Shown: positions 1 to 11,388, numbered from the stretch's first letter. The stretch is DNA of 64,000 bases from Delphinapterus leucas (GCF_002288925.2 NW_022098001.1:10284130-10348129), one strand, 5' to 3'. Translations and numbers: made by a program. The notes: generated by a model not told the origin, from the sequence alone.

Positions 1-128
1 ATCCAAAAATGGGCAGAAGACCTAAATAGACATTTCTCCTAAGAAGATATACAGATTGCCAACAAACACATGAAAGAATGTTCAACATCATTAATCATTA
101 GAGAAATGCAAATCAAAACTACAATGAG

Positions 129-315
129 GGCTTCCTTGGTTGCGCAGTGGTTGGGAGTCCGCCTGCCGATGCAGGGGACACGGGTTTGTGCCCCGGTCCG
201 GGAGGATCCCGCATGCCACAGAGCGGCTGGGCCCGTGAGCCACGGCCACTGGGCCTGCGCGTCCAGAGCGTGTGCTCCGCAACGGGAGAGGCCCACGTAC
301 CGCAAAAAAAGAAAA
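129..315 (+). mobile_element. CHR SINE
   Basis: tRNA-Glu-derived SINE with a recognisable A box (TTGCGCAGTGG) and B box, ending in an A-rich tail. Flanked by the duplication AAAACTACAATGAG at 115-128 and 316-329. It sits inside the LINE-1 end. Confidence 0.93.
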
Positions 316-379
316 AAAACTACAATGAGATATCATCTCACACCGGTCAGAATGGCCATCATCAAAAAATCTAGAAACA

Positions 380-576
380 TGGGCTTCCCTGGTGGCGCAG
401 TGGTTGAGAGTCCGCCTGCTGATGCAGGGGACACAGGTTCGTGCCCCAGTCTGGGAAGATCCCACATGCCGCGGAGTGGTTGGGCCCATGAGCCGTGGCC
501 GCTGAGCCTGCACGTCCGGAGCCTGTGTTCCGCAACGGGAGAGGCCACAACAGTGAGAGACCCATGTACCGCAAAA
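380..576 (+). mobile_element. CHR SINE
   Basis: Starts GGGCTTCCCTGGTGGCGCAG, with B box GGTTCGTGCCCC and A-tail. Flanked by AAAAAATCTAGAAACA at 364-379 and 577-592. Second SINE in the same LINE-1, about 65 bp from the first. Confidence 0.94.
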
Positions 577-2129
577 AAAAAATCTAGAAACAATAAATGC
601 TGGAGAGGGTGTGGAGAAAAGGGAACACTCTTGCACTGCTGGTGGGAATGTGAATTGGTACAGCCACTATGGAGAACAGTATGGAGGTTCCTTAAAAAAC
701 TACAAATAGGAACTACCATATGACCCAGCAATCCCACTACTGGGCATATGCCCTGAGAAAAACATATTTCAAAGAGTCATGTACCAAAATGTTCATTGCA
801 GCTCTATTTACAATAGCCCGGAGATGGAAGCAACCTAAGTGTCCATCATCGGATGGATGGATAAAGAAGATGTGGCACATATATACAATGGAATATTACT
901 CAGCCATAAAAAGAAACGAAATTGACTTATTTGTAGTGAGGTGGATGGACCTAGAGTGTGTCATACAGAGTGAAATAAGTCAGAAAGAGAAAGACAAATA
1001 CCGTATGCTAACACATATATATGGAATCTAAGGGAAAAAAATGTCATGAAGAACCTAGTGGTAAAATGGGAATAAAGACACAGACCTACTAGAGAATCGA
1101 CTTGAGGATATAGGGAGGGATAAGGGTAAGCTGTGATAAAGTGAGGGAGTGGCATGGACATATATACACTACCAAACGTAAGGTAGATAGCTAGTGCGAA
1201 GCAGCCACATAGCACAGGGAGATCAGCTCGGTGCTTTGTGACCACCTAGAGGGGTGGGATAGGGAGGCTGGGAAGGAGGAAGACACAAGAGGGAAGAGGT
1301 ATGGGAACATATGTATATGTATAACTGATTCACTTTGTTATAAAGCAGAAACTAAGACACCATTGTTAAGCAATTATACTCCAATAAAGATGTAAAAAAA
1401 AAAAAAAAACACCACATCTTTTCCTCCAAAAATCTTCCTTTTGTGTCTCTATCTTCCTTGGTGGTTATCATTATCTACCAAGTAACTCAACAGCAAAAGC
1501 TGATCAACTATTTGAATTTTATTTTTAAATAAAGCAATGCGAAGGCAGTGAAGATTTTAAGCACAGAATTAAATCAGTCTGATTGCAGTATAGATTATAG
1601 GAGGGCAAGAGTGGAAGGAGAAAGCCAGTAAAAAAGCTATTAGAATCTAGATGATAACAGATTGGATGAGAGCATTAACGGTGAAGCTTAAGAAAAGAGA
1701 GACTCTAGAGATAAAATTTGACAAAATGCACTGATGGGTTGGATGCCAGGAGAGAAGTGTGTCAAGATTCCCAGATTTCCAGCTTGTGCAATTAGAAGAC
1801 AGTAGAAAAATTTTCCAGTAAGAGAACACTGAAAATAGGGGAGAAGTAGTAGGTAGTCATGAGGGTTTTAATAATTCAATTTCAACATATTCAGTTTTGA
1901 GATATTTGTGAGACACAGAAGTAAAAATGTCAAGTGTGCACTGGATATATTTAATTCTAAATCTGAAAGAATAAGTTTGGACTAAAAATACAAATATGGA
2001 CATCAACAACATATAGAAGGTACTCAAATCCATGAAAAAGAATAAGATTACTTCAGGAAGATTTTAGGGAAAGAAGTGAATCCAGGTTTGACCAATGAGA
2101 ACACCAACATTTAGAAATCCATTTTGAAA

Positions 2130-2410
2130 GCAGGAAGTAGAAAATTACAGTTCTTTCCTTCTGTTTTCATCTAACAAACTTAACGATCCTTCAACATCAA
2201 CTCCTCTGTGAAGTCTTCAACCCCACAGACAAAGGTAGTCCCCTTCTCACCTGGACCTCTTTTAGCTGTCTGTTTACATTACTGTCCTTAACATGCTATA
2301 TTAGAATCACTTATTTAAGTGCATGAACACTACCTATTGGTTGCTTGAGAAATGCTTTGGTCTTCTTTGCATTCACAATATCTAACTCATCACCTGAAAC
2401 AAGGAAATCA
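2130..2410 (+). repeat. LINE L2 3'-end fragment
   Basis: Diverged match to the L2 3' end: CATCAACTCCTCTGTGAAG resembles the conserved cleavage region, followed by the TTGCATTCACAATATCTAAC and ATCACCTGAAACA blocks. On the minus strand the end of this fragment makes a splice-acceptor-like sequence (see 2334-2393). Confidence 0.6.
2334..2393 (-). other. Candidate cryptic exon in intron 11 derived from L2
   Basis: On the minus strand a good acceptor (TTTCCTTGTTTCAG) is followed by 60 nt and a donor-like CAATAG|GTAGTG. Entering in phase 1 from exon 11, it reads 19 full codons without stop (GDELDIVNAKKTKAFLKQPI) and leaves in phase 1, the same phase as the authentic junction. If the donor is ignored the frame stops a few codons later. 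This is inference from sequence; no transcript evidence is available here. Confidence 0.25.
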
Positions 2411-2988
2411 TTTATCGAAATATGAAAAATTAACAAAAAAATGGTAACCCTATATTGACTAAGTTTTCAATATGAAAAAGGCTGGAATGATAAGCACAAC
2501 ATAGTATAGTTAAATTTCTGAAATCATTTGATTACTAAAATGAAACACATAATAAAATAATAAAAGACTGTCCACAGTTTCTAGAAGAATATATTTCTAC
2601 TTTTCTGTTTGAAACAACAAACTCTTTTTTTAATAAAAAGATCTATATAACCTTCAAAATATATTTAATAGAGAAAAGGAAATGTTTATCCTCTTTGACA
2701 ACTTAATATGAAATTTGATGTATCAAAATTTTTAATATTTGGTACATATTAGAACTAATTCTAGTTGATTATATAAAAATCTTTTCAATCAGCTGCACAA
2801 AGAAAGGACTAAAAATGTTAAGAATCTAAGAAAATTCTAACATGACATTAAAATTAAACCACTCCACAAAGTAACAGAAGGTAACTCTGATGTAACAGAG
2901 TACAATCAGTCAAGGACCAATTGTTTCTGAAGAAGTCTTTGTTTCTGTTGTTCAAGGAAAAGCAAATATAAAGGAAAGAAACCAGTAC

Positions 2989-3076
2989 CTTTGCCACTGG
3001 TGTTCTCCATTGTATACAGGTAATCCATGTAAAAAGCCCCAAACCTTTGCATTCCAGCTATCTCAGTGTATGTCTC
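2989..3076 (-). CDS. VPS13B: VPS13B exon 11
   Basis: This 88-nt exon follows TTGGCAG and ends GGCAAAG|GTACTG in phase 1. It encodes ETYTEIAGMQRFGAFYMDYL then YTMENTSGK. It is the last VPS13B exon in the window; the family continues with a segment I would expect to begin G-S-T-N, which was not found in 1-2988 and must lie further downstream. A phase-compatible pseudo-exon sits about 600 bp downstream at 2334-2393. Confidence 0.95.
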
Positions 3077-4010
3077 CTGCCAACAAGCAAAGCAAACAGA
3101 ACATACATTGTATAGAACAGACTTTTGAGTTTAAAACCTGAAAGATCAAGAATTAGACACATATCCTTATGGAGAATGTGTACCAACTCAAAGGATTACC
3201 AAAACAGAAAGAAGAACAGAGGTTACACAAAGAATTGGCTTCTAAAAAACGTAGTGTTACCTCTACTATGGACCACACAAAACGACATCTATAATTCTAC
3301 TAGACAATTTGACCACTTTGTCAATAATGTCTGGTTAATGAATACCTACAATGGAGTAGGGCAGTATGGTGTTGACCTTTATCACCATCACAAAACGGTC
3401 TAATATATACTCTCAAATACAGTTAATCCTTAGTATTTCAGTACACTTATGTGAAACAGTTCAAACACTAAAAATATACTAAAATATTTTTAAATGTATG
3501 TTAATTATGTAGGTAAAAATTAAATTCTTTACTTTCAACTACAGAAGTAAGTCTGTAGAATCAATGTAAATCATTGATTCTATTATACTAATCTTCAGGA
3601 ACTTTGAGTTTTTTAATTTATTCCATAAAAAGTACATTAATATAATCTTATATGAAAAATTCAAATACTACATATAGTAAAATGTTAAATTCTTCACTTC
3701 TTTTCATTAATCCCACACTTCAAAAGTAACTGAAATTAAAAGAAATAATTCTACATGTTTCCTCCATGACTATTTTAACAGTAGGGAATGGATAAACTAA
3801 CTGTGGCTGCATGCTATATAAAAGTAGAGATCTTTGTGCACTCCTTAAACCTCTCTAGATATAGAAGGTGGACAAAAATATGCTAGATGTTTCAATAAAC
3901 AACTAGCATTCAGAATATATTACTGGAGAAGAAACATCAATCACAAGTATTCACACGAAGTGTCCACCCCAGCACAACCTAGAATTTGGCTCAAATATAT
4001 ATTCTCTGAC
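3077..4010. other. Intron 10, no recognised element
   Basis: AT-rich single-copy-looking sequence. A 92-codon plus-strand ORF at 3125-3403 shows no recognisable motif and is taken as chance. Confidence 0.6.
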
Positions 4011-4148
4011 CTTATGATTAGCTGCATCCAAGATAAATTCTGCACGAGTACCATTATTTTCTGGGCTTCGGTAATCAAACAATGAATTTGTGAGGTATGT
4101 CAAACCTTTCATATTCAAATTTTCACCACAAATGAAGAAACAGGCTTC
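4011..4148 (-). CDS. VPS13B: VPS13B exon 10
   Basis: This 138-nt phase 0-0 exon follows ATTTTCAG and ends CATAAG|GTCAGA. It encodes 46 residues: EACFFICGENLNMKGLTYLT, then NSLFDYRSPENNGTRAEF and ILDAANHK. The donor is weaker than its neighbours (GTCAGA, with C at intron position 3), though the exon side AAG is standard. Confidence 0.96.
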
Positions 4149-4623
4149 CTGAAAATAAATGCAAAATTTTTGAACAGGAGAAAAAATCATTAGACAGTTA
4201 AAGAAAATAAAACCTTGGTTTTATAACAGCAATTCAGTAGTCAATAGAAATCACACTACAACTTGAGGTCCTGTAAAAAGACAAGGCATGCTGTCTCCAT
4301 TTTCACTGCCTATTTTGGCAAAGAACATTTTAACAAACCAAAAAGGAACTCCAAGTAGCTGCCATAAACAAGAAAGAAGAAACATTTATGAATTGGAAAG
4401 TACTTGGAACTACTGTCCAGGTGTTAAGTACTACCAACTTTCTAAATTCCCCTGAGCTCTATAATTTCTTATAGGGGAAAATAGTAAAGTTCCCCTCTCA
4501 AGCCAAAGATATATGTAGTCTAACAGATTTTCTGGTATGGTTAAACACTTCAATAAGCACCTCATTATCCCTACATTCTATCAAAAAAAAAAAAAATGGA
4601 GGAAAGGGGAGATTTTGACTTAC
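4149..4623. other. Intron 9, no recognised element
   Basis: Short AT-rich intron with one A-run near 4584-4596. Nothing else recognised. Confidence 0.6.
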
Positions 4624-4746
4624 GGTTTCACTTCTATTCATACTCTCTTCAAAATCTTTAACACCCATAATTCCTTTAAGGCACATGGCTCTGCAACCTA
4701 CAAAACCAATCTGGCAATCAAAGAAAGGCTCTCCCATCATAAGGGC
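4624..4746 (-). CDS. VPS13B: VPS13B exon 9
   Basis: This 123-nt phase 0-0 exon follows CTTATAG and ends GAAACC|GTAAGT. It encodes 41 residues: ALMMGEPFFDCQIGFVGCRA, then MCLKGIMGVKDFEESMNRSET. The last exon base is C rather than the usual G, compensated by a consensus GTAAGT intron start. It lies in the cluster of four closely spaced exons 8-11. Confidence 0.96.
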
Positions 4747-5221
4747 CTATAAGAGGAAAGGAAGCATTATGAACCTGAATTTCAATAAAAATTTTACAAG
4801 CTTTCCTTGCAGAATTTCTAAATTAGTTGAAACATCTTTAGAATTATGACCTTTCCATATTTATTCTCCTCAGATCACACATCCTATTAAAATAAGAAAC
4901 ATCTTACTTGTCTCTGTATCCTCAAACCTTTGTATCCTCAATGACTGGCACTTCAAGAACATTAATCCACACATACATACGAGCACACACAAGTCAAATG
5001 AAAAAATGAAAGAATAAATTAATGTTGCATATTACGGTAAAATCTTTGTTAAAGAATTATTATTTGAATTAATACTACTGATCACTAAAACAGAAATAAA
5101 AAGCTATAAATACATTTTTAAATATACTATTTATGATTTTAAAAACCTATATTTATTAAATATTAACCTTAAGGACAATTACAAAGATTTTTTAAAGTAT
5201 ATTCAATGTTGATGGGATTAC
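4747..5221. other. Intron 8, no recognised element
   Basis: Short, strongly AT-rich intron between exons 9 and 8. No repeat family recognised. Confidence 0.6.
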
Positions 5222-5317
5222 CTCAACTGTAGTTCCTTCTTGTTCCCAACACAATACTTCTTTAGATTTTACTTTTTGAGGGCTGTAATAACTACTCTCA
5301 GCTTGCATTTCAGTGAG
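5222..5317 (-). CDS. VPS13B: VPS13B exon 8
   Basis: This 96-nt phase 0-0 exon follows TTTCATAG and ends GTTGAG|GTAATC. It encodes 32 residues, LTEMQAESSYYSPQKVKSKE then VLCWEQEGTTVE. It is too short to stand out as an ORF and was found from its splice borders and the expected continuation of exon 7. Being symmetric in phase, its skipping would not shift the frame. Confidence 0.94.
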
Positions 5318-5916
5318 CTATGAAACAATATAAGAATATTAAGTAAGTCAAATTAGTATTAAATGGCAATAAACTGTCATTACTATGATGAATTGATAGA
5401 AACAAGGCCAATTTTAAGATTCGGGAAATTAAATTATGAAGCAGGTAAACAGGTGCAACAAAAACAGCTGTAACAGATTATCCACGGTATAAAGGTTGAA
5501 TATGCTAGTCTAATAAGTTTATATAGAGAATATAAATACTCCTTTTTGTTAATAATATTGCTTAAAATGGTGAAAGCTATGTAGCTATAACAGTCCCCTA
5601 GTCATAAAATGACTCATATATTCTGCCAAAAATGTACATATATTTTAACAGCAGTTCATTTTACATTCACTAATATATTCAATCAGGTTTAGTTCAATCA
5701 TTTATAAGATTTCTACCTATTTGTAATCAAAAAGAAAGCTGTGAAGAAACACAGAGATTCAACAAAACTTTTTTAGTTCTATGAGGGAGGCAGATTCAAG
5801 GGCTTTACTTTCAAAGTACATAATCTCACAGTATGTGTCACAGACTCATTCAATCGTGCAAATACTCACTGAGTGCCTGCTAGATAACAAGTACTGATAT
5901 AGATGCTGACAAAAAA

Positions 5917-5925
5917 TATATATAT

Positions 5926-5966
<41 letters not shown>
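5917..5966. repeat. (TA)n microsatellite
   Basis: About 50 bp of TA dinucleotides interrupted twice by TACATA units. Confidence 0.95.
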
Positions 5967-6054
5967 CTCTTGCTCCCCTGAAACTTACAGCATATTATTT
6001 CTACGTATCCAAAAAATAGATAATTTGAATTATTTTTAAAAGCTCCTTTTCTAA

Positions 6055-6310
6055 ATGCAATGTGGTATCCTGGTTTGGATCATGTTACAGAAAAAGGTCA
6101 TTATGAAATTAAAGTCTGGAATTTAACAATAATGCACCAATGCTGGCTTCCTAGTTTTGACAAAAGAACTGTGATAGCGTAAGATGTTAATAAGAGGGAA
6201 AACTGGGTAAGGAGTATATGTGAACTCTGTGTACCATCTCTGCAACTTTCCTGTAAATCTAAAACTATTCCAAAATAAAGATGTTACTTTAAAAAAAAAA
6301 AAAAAAGTAT
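6055..6310 (+). repeat. Old LINE-1 3' end (L1M type)
   Basis: The stretch GTACCATCTCTGCAACTTTC followed by CTGTAAATCTAAAACTATTC and an A-tail is characteristic of mammalian-wide L1M 3' ends. No ORF remains. Confidence 0.75.
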
Positions 6311-7160
6311 TCTGCTCATGTTTGCTAATGATTCAGTGAGCCTTATTCGTGTGAAATGGATATACTCTTCAAACTTAAATGCAAAGTCAAAGATCACATT
6401 TAAAAAATAAAAACCAATATTTAACTTAGGTCATATAGAACTTATTGAATTGAAAAGCTATAATTCTAAGCATGATAACCTCTTTATACTGGGAATCAAC
6501 TAATTATTCTCATTTTTTATACCAACGAGTTTTTATATAATGTAAGCCTTTATTTCTTGGATGCTTCTAGAAATGGTATACACAATGTTGTTATTTCAAA
6601 GTACAGTTCTATAATCTAAAATGCTTAAGTAAAACTGAATATTTTAAACTTGATTACCCTTCAGCTGTCTACAATTATTGTAGAAAAAAAGCAATTAATT
6701 GATTAAAAGGACTCAAACATTACAAGAAAAGTTTTCAACATTATTTTTTAAATGCTACATTTAATTTGGCATGATTTTTGTTGGATTGATATCAACTGTT
6801 CAGAATGCTAATGTAGAAACATGACCTTATTTTCTGACCAGAATATGAACCACAAATTAATTCCATACATTCTTTAGACCCAAGCTGAACAATAATTCTA
6901 ATGTTTTCCTCCAAAATATCCACATATTTCCCTTAGAGAAACGTTAGAGAGACATAAATGTTTCAAATTTTTTTAAAGATATATTGACTAATGACAAATA
7001 CTACCCCAAAAGTCTATAAAAGTTTTGTATATAAATGCCTGTTTTGACGGACTCGGTTTAATTACAACTCTTCTCATCAGTGAAGTTAACAGAAATGTAC
7101 CAGAATAATTTCAAATTTAAAAGTAAACATGTACAAGTCACCAGAAAAGATAGTACTTTA

Positions 7161-7354
7161 GGGCTTCCCTGGTGGCGCAGTGGTTGAGAGTCCGCCTGCC
7201 GATGCAGGGGACACGGGTTCGTGCCCCGGTCCGGGAAAATCCCACATGCCGCGGAGCGGCTGGGCCCGTGAGCCATGGCCGCTGAGCCTGTGCGTCCGGA
7301 GCCTCTGCTCCACAACGGGAGAGGCCACAACAGTGAGAGGCCCGCGTACCGAAA
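7161..7354 (+). mobile_element. CHR SINE
   Basis: Complete copy close to the family consensus with both Pol III boxes. Flanked by AAAAGATAGTACTTTA (7145-7160; repeated after the A-tail at about 7356-7371). Confidence 0.95.
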
Positions 7355-8349
7355 AAAAAAGATAGTACTTTACTAGCAATCCCTGACTTCCCTCACAAAC
7401 TTAAAAATAATTTCACTTGGATCATCTAAAACTGGCAAAACATCTAACAATAGTTGGCAACAGTTGGCTCTTTATTATACATTTAAAGGGTTTATTGTTT
7501 TATCATTTTTATTTTGCAGATTGACCCATATCCCTTTAATTTAAACATAGCTAAATCAGTGAATTTCAGTTGCAAAATTTTTAATAAAATAATAATTTGT
7601 TTCATAAAATTCAGAAATAATAAACAATGGTGTCAAAATAGTAGAGGTAACGTTTACATTTTTTTATCACTTCTGCCCCAAACTATTACCAAAAGAAAAA
7701 CTCTTTTAAGCTAATCAAGCCATGACTAAACTTTTGTTGAAACTTATTGTCTATATTTAGCTTTTGTCAAATTAGAAAATATGGAATAATTTTAATTAGG
7801 AAAATCTTTAAAGACTATTTTTAAATATTTTTAATCTACCATCTGCTACAGTTATAAATTATATAGCTTTACTACTGATTGAAAAAGTTTATTTCAAGCA
7901 GTTAAACAATATAAGCTAAAGTAAAAACACCAGAGCAGAAACTTGATTTTTCTTTGCTACACTTCCAGTATGTAACAGTTGCCTGGAATAGTATCTGTAA
8001 TACTACTTCACAGGTTGGACGCATGAGTTTATCTTTTTCAGAAAAACGCCTCCATAAAAAAATAAACCCACAAAGACAAATAAAATCAAAGAAAAAATAA
8101 TCTAAAAGAGGGTCCAAAAATTTTTAAAAATGGTAAGCAGATAAGGAGATGGGTAGATGGACAGATGATGGATTTCTTCAACAAACATTTATTTGTTGAA
8201 TATGTACTAGACAATTTCCAAGAACTGGAGACACAACTGGTCTTTTTTAAAGTTACCACTTACTGAGTCTGGAGTACTATCAAAAAAGAATAGCCAAAAA
8301 AAAAAAAAAAAAACAATAGCCACTATCTTCTGAAAAGGTTATTATTCCT

Positions 8350-8572
8350 TCATGTGTCTGATGGACATCTAAGTTGTTTCAACTTTTTGGCCATTGTAAA
8401 TAGTGCTTTTCTGAAGACTCAGGTACATCTACTTCCTTGAGTTCAGTCTTCAATTCTTTTTAGCATATACCTAGGAGTGTGATTGTTTGGTCATATGATA
8501 ATTCTACGTTTAACTTTTTGAGGAACTGCCAGTTTTCCACAGACTACACCATTTTACATTCCCACCAGTCTT
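8350..8572 (-). repeat. Old LINE-1 fragment, antisense
   Basis: Antisense ORF2 C-terminal region, seen as TGGACATCTAAGTTGTTTCA and later ACATTCCCACCAG, diverged. Confidence 0.75.
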
Positions 8573-9489
8573 CCCATTTGTTTTTAACCAACTTCAACTA
8601 CAATTCCACCAGTCTCAAATCTCTGTTCTGGTCGAAATTACCAGTGATTTCCACATTGACAAATCCAATGAATCCATTCTCACAAATGACCAGTATAAAA
8701 TATTTATGGCACTTAGCTTCCAAACAGGCACTCTATTGGTTTGCCACCTACATCACTAGTCACTTATTTTCAGTTTCCCTCACTGATTTGTCCAAAAGCA
8801 AACTCCTGAAATTTATCTCAAACCTAATCCTCTCATAGTACTGCTCATCTCAGAAAATCAGAACTCAACCCTTCCAGTTGCTCAGGAGCCTCCCATGGAT
8901 CTTCTTTATTTCATTTATGTCAATCAATAAAATCTATCGGGAAGTCCTGTACTCTCGACCTTCAAAATACATCCAAAATCCAATTACTTTTTGCCACCTC
9001 CACTTGCTAACACCCTAGTCCAAGCCATCATCATCTCTTGCTTGAAAACTGCAATCCTCTCTATCTCCTTACTTCTGCTTTTGTCCCTTTATAATCTATT
9101 CTCAACAGAGCAAACAGAGTTGATGCAACTTAAAACATAATTCGGATCCTCCTATAACTACTATGCTTAAAATTGTCCAAAACCTTCCTATCTCATCCAA
9201 GATTAATGATAAAGTCCCTTAAATGATCTACATGGTTTCACAATTTATGGACCTCTCCCAACCCCATAACCTCTCTGACCTGATTTTGTACTACTTCCAC
9301 ATTAGATTTGTACTACTTCCACTTTTCTCTAGCCCCACCGGCCTCCCTGCTGTTACTTGAACTTTGGGGGCCTCTACATTTGCTATTCCTAGAATGTTCA
9401 TTCCCACGTACCTGCAAAGCTTCCTCTTTTGCAAGTCTCTACTGAAATATCCACTTCCCATTAAGGCCTTCCCTGATCACCCTCTTTTA

Positions 9490-9933
9490 CTTATTTTTTT
9501 TTTAATTGGAGTATAGTTGATTTACAATGTTGTGTTAGTTTCTGCTGTACAGCAAAGTGAGTCAGTTATACATACACATATATCCACTCTTTTTTAGATT
9601 CTATTACCATATAGGTCATTACAGACTATTGAATAGAGTTCCTTGTGCTATACGGTGGGCTCTTATTAGTTATCTATTTTATATATAGTAGCGTGTATAT
9701 GTCAATCCCAACCTCCCAATTTATCCCTCCCCTGCTGTTTCCTCCTTGGTAACCATAAGTTTGTTTTGTACATCTGTGACTCTTTCTGTTTTGTAAATAG
9801 GTTCATTTTGCAAATAGGTTCATTTATACCACTGCAAATACGTTCATGTATACCATTTCTTTAGATTCCACACATAAGTGATATCATACGATAGTTGTCT
9901 TTCTCTGTCTGACTTATTTCACTCAGTATGACA
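9490..9933 (-). mobile_element. LINE-1 3' end, antisense (first of two at one site)
   Basis: Begins with a T-rich tail and TTAATTGGAGTATAGTTGATTT, the antisense LINE-1 3' UTR, and continues to TTTCACTCAGTATGACA. Flanked by exact copies of the 18-mer CCTGATCACCCTCTTTTA at 9472-9489 and 9934-9951. Confidence 0.9.
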
Positions 9934-9948
9934 CCTGATCACCCTCTT

Positions 9949-9951
<3 letters not shown>

Positions 9952-9987
<36 letters not shown>

Positions 9988-10149
9988 TACTGTTTATTAC
10001 ATATATACATATGGTTTACTACAGGGTACTGAATATAGTTTCCTGTGCTGTACAGTAAGACCTTGTTGTTCATCCATCCTATATATAACAGTTTGCATCT
10101 GCTAATCCCAAACTCCCAATCCATCCCTCCCCCGTCTTCCCCCTGGCAA
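9952..10149 (-). mobile_element. LINE-1 3' end, antisense (second at the same site)
   Basis: A shorter LINE-1 3' end (TGTGCTGTACAGTAAGACC, CCAAACTCCCAATCCATCC) whose tail has become a TA/CA microsatellite at 9951-9987. Flanked by the same 18-mer at 9934-9951 and 10150-10167. Confidence 0.85.
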
Positions 10150-10550
10150 CCTGATCACCCTCTTTTAAACTGCAAAACTCCCTTCCCATTTAGTGAAAGC
10201 ATTCACTATTCCTCTTTCCTTTTCTTTTTTCTACATGACCCTTATCATCAACGGGTATATTATATATCTTATTTGTTTATAATAACAATTTACATTTTAA
10301 GAGGCAGGGATTTATATCTGACCTGTTCACAGTGAACTCCAGAGACAAAACAATGCCTGGTACATAGATGACACTAATATGTATTTGCTGAATGAATTAG
10401 GTACTGTTCAGGAATATTAAATGTGTGATAATACTACTATAAAAAGTCAAGAAATAACCTAAAGTTAAGTATGAGTTATAGCTGAGGGGCAGAGAAGACA
10501 ATATATGATCAAAGAAGAACATATTATACTTTTCAAAATAAAAGGATGAT

Positions 10551-10780
10551 GGGCTTCCCTGGTGGCGCAGTGGTTAAGAGTCCGCCTGCCAATGCAGGGG
10601 ACACGGGTTCATGCCCTGGTCCGGGAGGATCCCACATGCCGCGGAGCGGCTGGGCCCGTGAGCCATGGCCGCTGAGCCTGCGTGTCCGGAGCCTGTGCTC
10701 CGCAACAGGAGAGGCCACAGCAGTGAGAGGCCAGCGTACCGCAATCAATCAATCAATCAATCAATCAATTAATTAATTAA
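10551..10780 (+). mobile_element. CHR SINE with tetranucleotide tail
   Basis: Complete SINE body; the tail is not poly(A) but about seven ATCA/CAAT units followed by AATT/TAAT units (10742-10780). Flanked by AAAATAAAAGGATG near 10535-10548 and about 10783-10796. Confidence 0.94.
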
Positions 10781-10799
10781 TTAAAATAAAAGGATGTTC

Positions 10800-11388
10800 A
10801 CCTTATTACTGTTTAACCTGAAAATACCTATTATATAATCTCTTTTGAGAATGTATTTTACATGCATTTGTTAGTGGAGGAAGTACTCAAAAGTATTTTA
10901 AACAATGCTGAAAAAGCATTAGATCAAGATCTAGATAATAAAATAAACTGAACTATCTTAAAGAGAGATGAGGAAAGAGAAAATGTATATAAACAACGCT
11001 TTAAAGGAATTTTGTAATGAAAAGACAACACAGAGATGAAGCAGTAGCTAGAGGGGTACATGAAGTCATGGGAGTTTTTTTTATGTGCATTTCTTTTTTA
11101 ATGGAAATACTAAGGCATCTCTATATGCCAATTGAAAGATTCAGTAGGGAGAGAAAAACTTTCCATGAAGCTATTACAAAAGGAAAGTGGAGAAGGCCTT
11201 AAGAAGACAAAAAGAGCAAAATTCAGAGATTTCAGATGAAGGGACATATAATTTTATGAAGTAAAGATTGTTAGACTCTTGTCTCACATCTACTAAGTGT
11301 AAAATAAACTAAGCCACATTCTTACTAGAAGTCAAAATTTAAGCATTAAAGTTGAGAGATAAACAGCAAAAAAAAAAAAGAAACCTAC
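10800..11388. other. End of intron 7, no recognised element
   Basis: AT-rich sequence with no recognisable repeat. A 61-codon ORF at 11017-11202 has no motif and is probably chance. Confidence 0.5.

Larger units (their letters stand above)
1..1409 (+). mobile_element. LINE-1 3' end (ORF2 tail and 3' UTR), with two SINEs inserted
   Basis: Starts inside the ORF2 C-terminal region and runs through the 3' UTR (CTACTAGAGAATCGACTTGA, later CAATAAAGATG) to an A-tail at 1394-1409. Reading frames are broken. Nearly the same sequence recurs at 21601-22721 and 32981-33308, showing one cetacean LINE-1 family. The left end is cut by the window. Confidence 0.92.
8580..10400 (+). repeat. LINE L2, long fragment split by two LINE-1 insertions
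   Basis: L2 ORF2-to-3' sequence: CCAAGCCATCATCATCTCTT, the TACATGGTTTCACAATTTATGG region, AGGCCTTCCCTGATCACCC and finally the 3' end near GCCTGGTACATAGATGACAC. It is interrupted at 9490-10149 by two LINE-1 3' ends and resumes at 10168. The 119-codon ORF at 8479-8838 falls in LINE sequence and is not a gene. Confidence 0.8.

Noticed and set aside
128..320. tRNA gene
   Set aside because: The A and B boxes belong to the tRNA-derived head of the CHR SINE; the cloverleaf is not complete and the element is repeated 17 times with target-site duplications.
91..636. 181-codon minus-strand ORF and many similar ones at other SINEs (for example 21105-21449, 56345-56667)
   Set aside because: They repeat the same SINE-derived peptide (such as [13 protein letters not shown] or [15 protein letters not shown]) in several frames; they come from the GC-rich CHR body, not from genes.
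8479..8838. 119-codon plus-strand ORF
   Set aside because: It covers antisense LINE-1 and L2 sequence and has no independent protein motif.
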